A DNA stretch of 64,000 bases, from the NCBI RefSeq assembly GCF_006442315.1, contig NZ_VFVY01000009.1:62001-126000 (forward strand). The letters are read 5' to 3'. Below are positions 63,992-64,000 of the stretch, in pieces. The stretch is from Mesorhizobium sp. B2-3-4. Its GTDB lineage: Bacteria > Pseudomonadota > Alphaproteobacteria > Rhizobiales > Rhizobiaceae. A program made the position numbers and the translations under genes. The notes beneath the pieces are model-generated. The model saw only the letters and a list, made by a program, of their open reading frames with translations. It was not told the origin of the DNA and searched no databases. How positions within the stretch are numbered: position 1 is the first letter of the stretch; every line of letters begins with the position of its first letter.

Positions 63992-64000
63992 ATGCGTCTT
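63992..64000 (+). CDS. start of a gene cut by the right edge
   Basis: ATG CGT CTT at 63992-64000, preceded by AAGGGGAACCGG, a good ribosome site. Only three codons are present. Its position behind the tandem-operator promoter makes it the first gene of a regulated transcript. Confidence 0.6.

Overview
The window is GC-rich alphaproteobacterial chromosome. It most resembles Mesorhizobium or a close Rhizobiales relative. The evidence is Brucella-omp2-type porins, a FeuNPQ system, the rhizobial cycHJKL cytochrome c maturation operon followed by degP, an OmpR-type two-component pair and glnE, and several intergenic palindromes of kinds common in rhizobial genomes. Most of it is core or metabolic DNA. 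Accessory signals are a lone tyrosine recombinase, a GIY-YIG gene behind a tRNA, tandem sulfotransferases and an isolated phage/GTA-type gene.

Layout. 1-3.6 kb: 5' end of dapA, a soluble lytic transglycosylase, an alpha/beta hydrolase. 3.6-8.4 kb: solo integrase, then two divergent porins with an identical 223-bp start tract, flanking tRNA-Ser(GCU) and a GIY-YIG protein. 8.7-12.3 kb: two tandem TPR-sulfotransferases. 12.4-14.5 kb: PLP aminotransferase, MarR regulator with a palindromic operator, acylphosphatase. 14.5-21.6 kb: leucine/isovalerate catabolism (TetR regulator, liuA, liuB, liuD) with a macrodomain gene and two tandem small exported proteins between liuB and liuD. 21.7-24.4 kb: branched-chain amino acid binding protein, a Sel1-like protein, a DUF2147 protein. 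24.5-36.7 kb: small membrane proteins, AMP nucleosidase, an EEP-family protein, a DUF922 protein, ETF:ubiquinone oxidoreductase with a tandemly duplicated 3' end, family 4 uracil-DNA glycosylase, an XRE regulator, a DMT exporter, aminopeptidase N.

36.9-53.8 kb: a PAS-domain histidine kinase of the CbrA/PdhS type, then a long minus-strand block running feuN-feuP-feuQ-lipoprotein-cycH-cycJ-cycK-cycL-degP-regulator-kinase-glnE. It combines envelope/osmotic sensing, cytochrome c assembly, periplasmic quality control and nitrogen control of glutamine synthetase.

54.0-64.0 kb: an isolated DUF3168 gene, a 2-keto-4-pentenoate hydratase-like gene, then a probable catabolic module: a PotABCD-like ABC transporter, a LysR regulator, an M20-type amidohydrolase, a DDAH/arginine-deiminase-like guanidino hydrolase and an XRE-cupin regulator. 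The last is followed by a promoter overlapped by two 13-bp palindromes exactly 20 bp apart, leading into a gene cut by the right edge.

No CRISPR array, rRNA, insertion sequence or complete prophage was seen. The best leads are the guanidino-compound module with its tandem-operator promoter, the macrodomain inside the leucine operon, the inverted porin duplication, and the duplicated ETF-QO tail.
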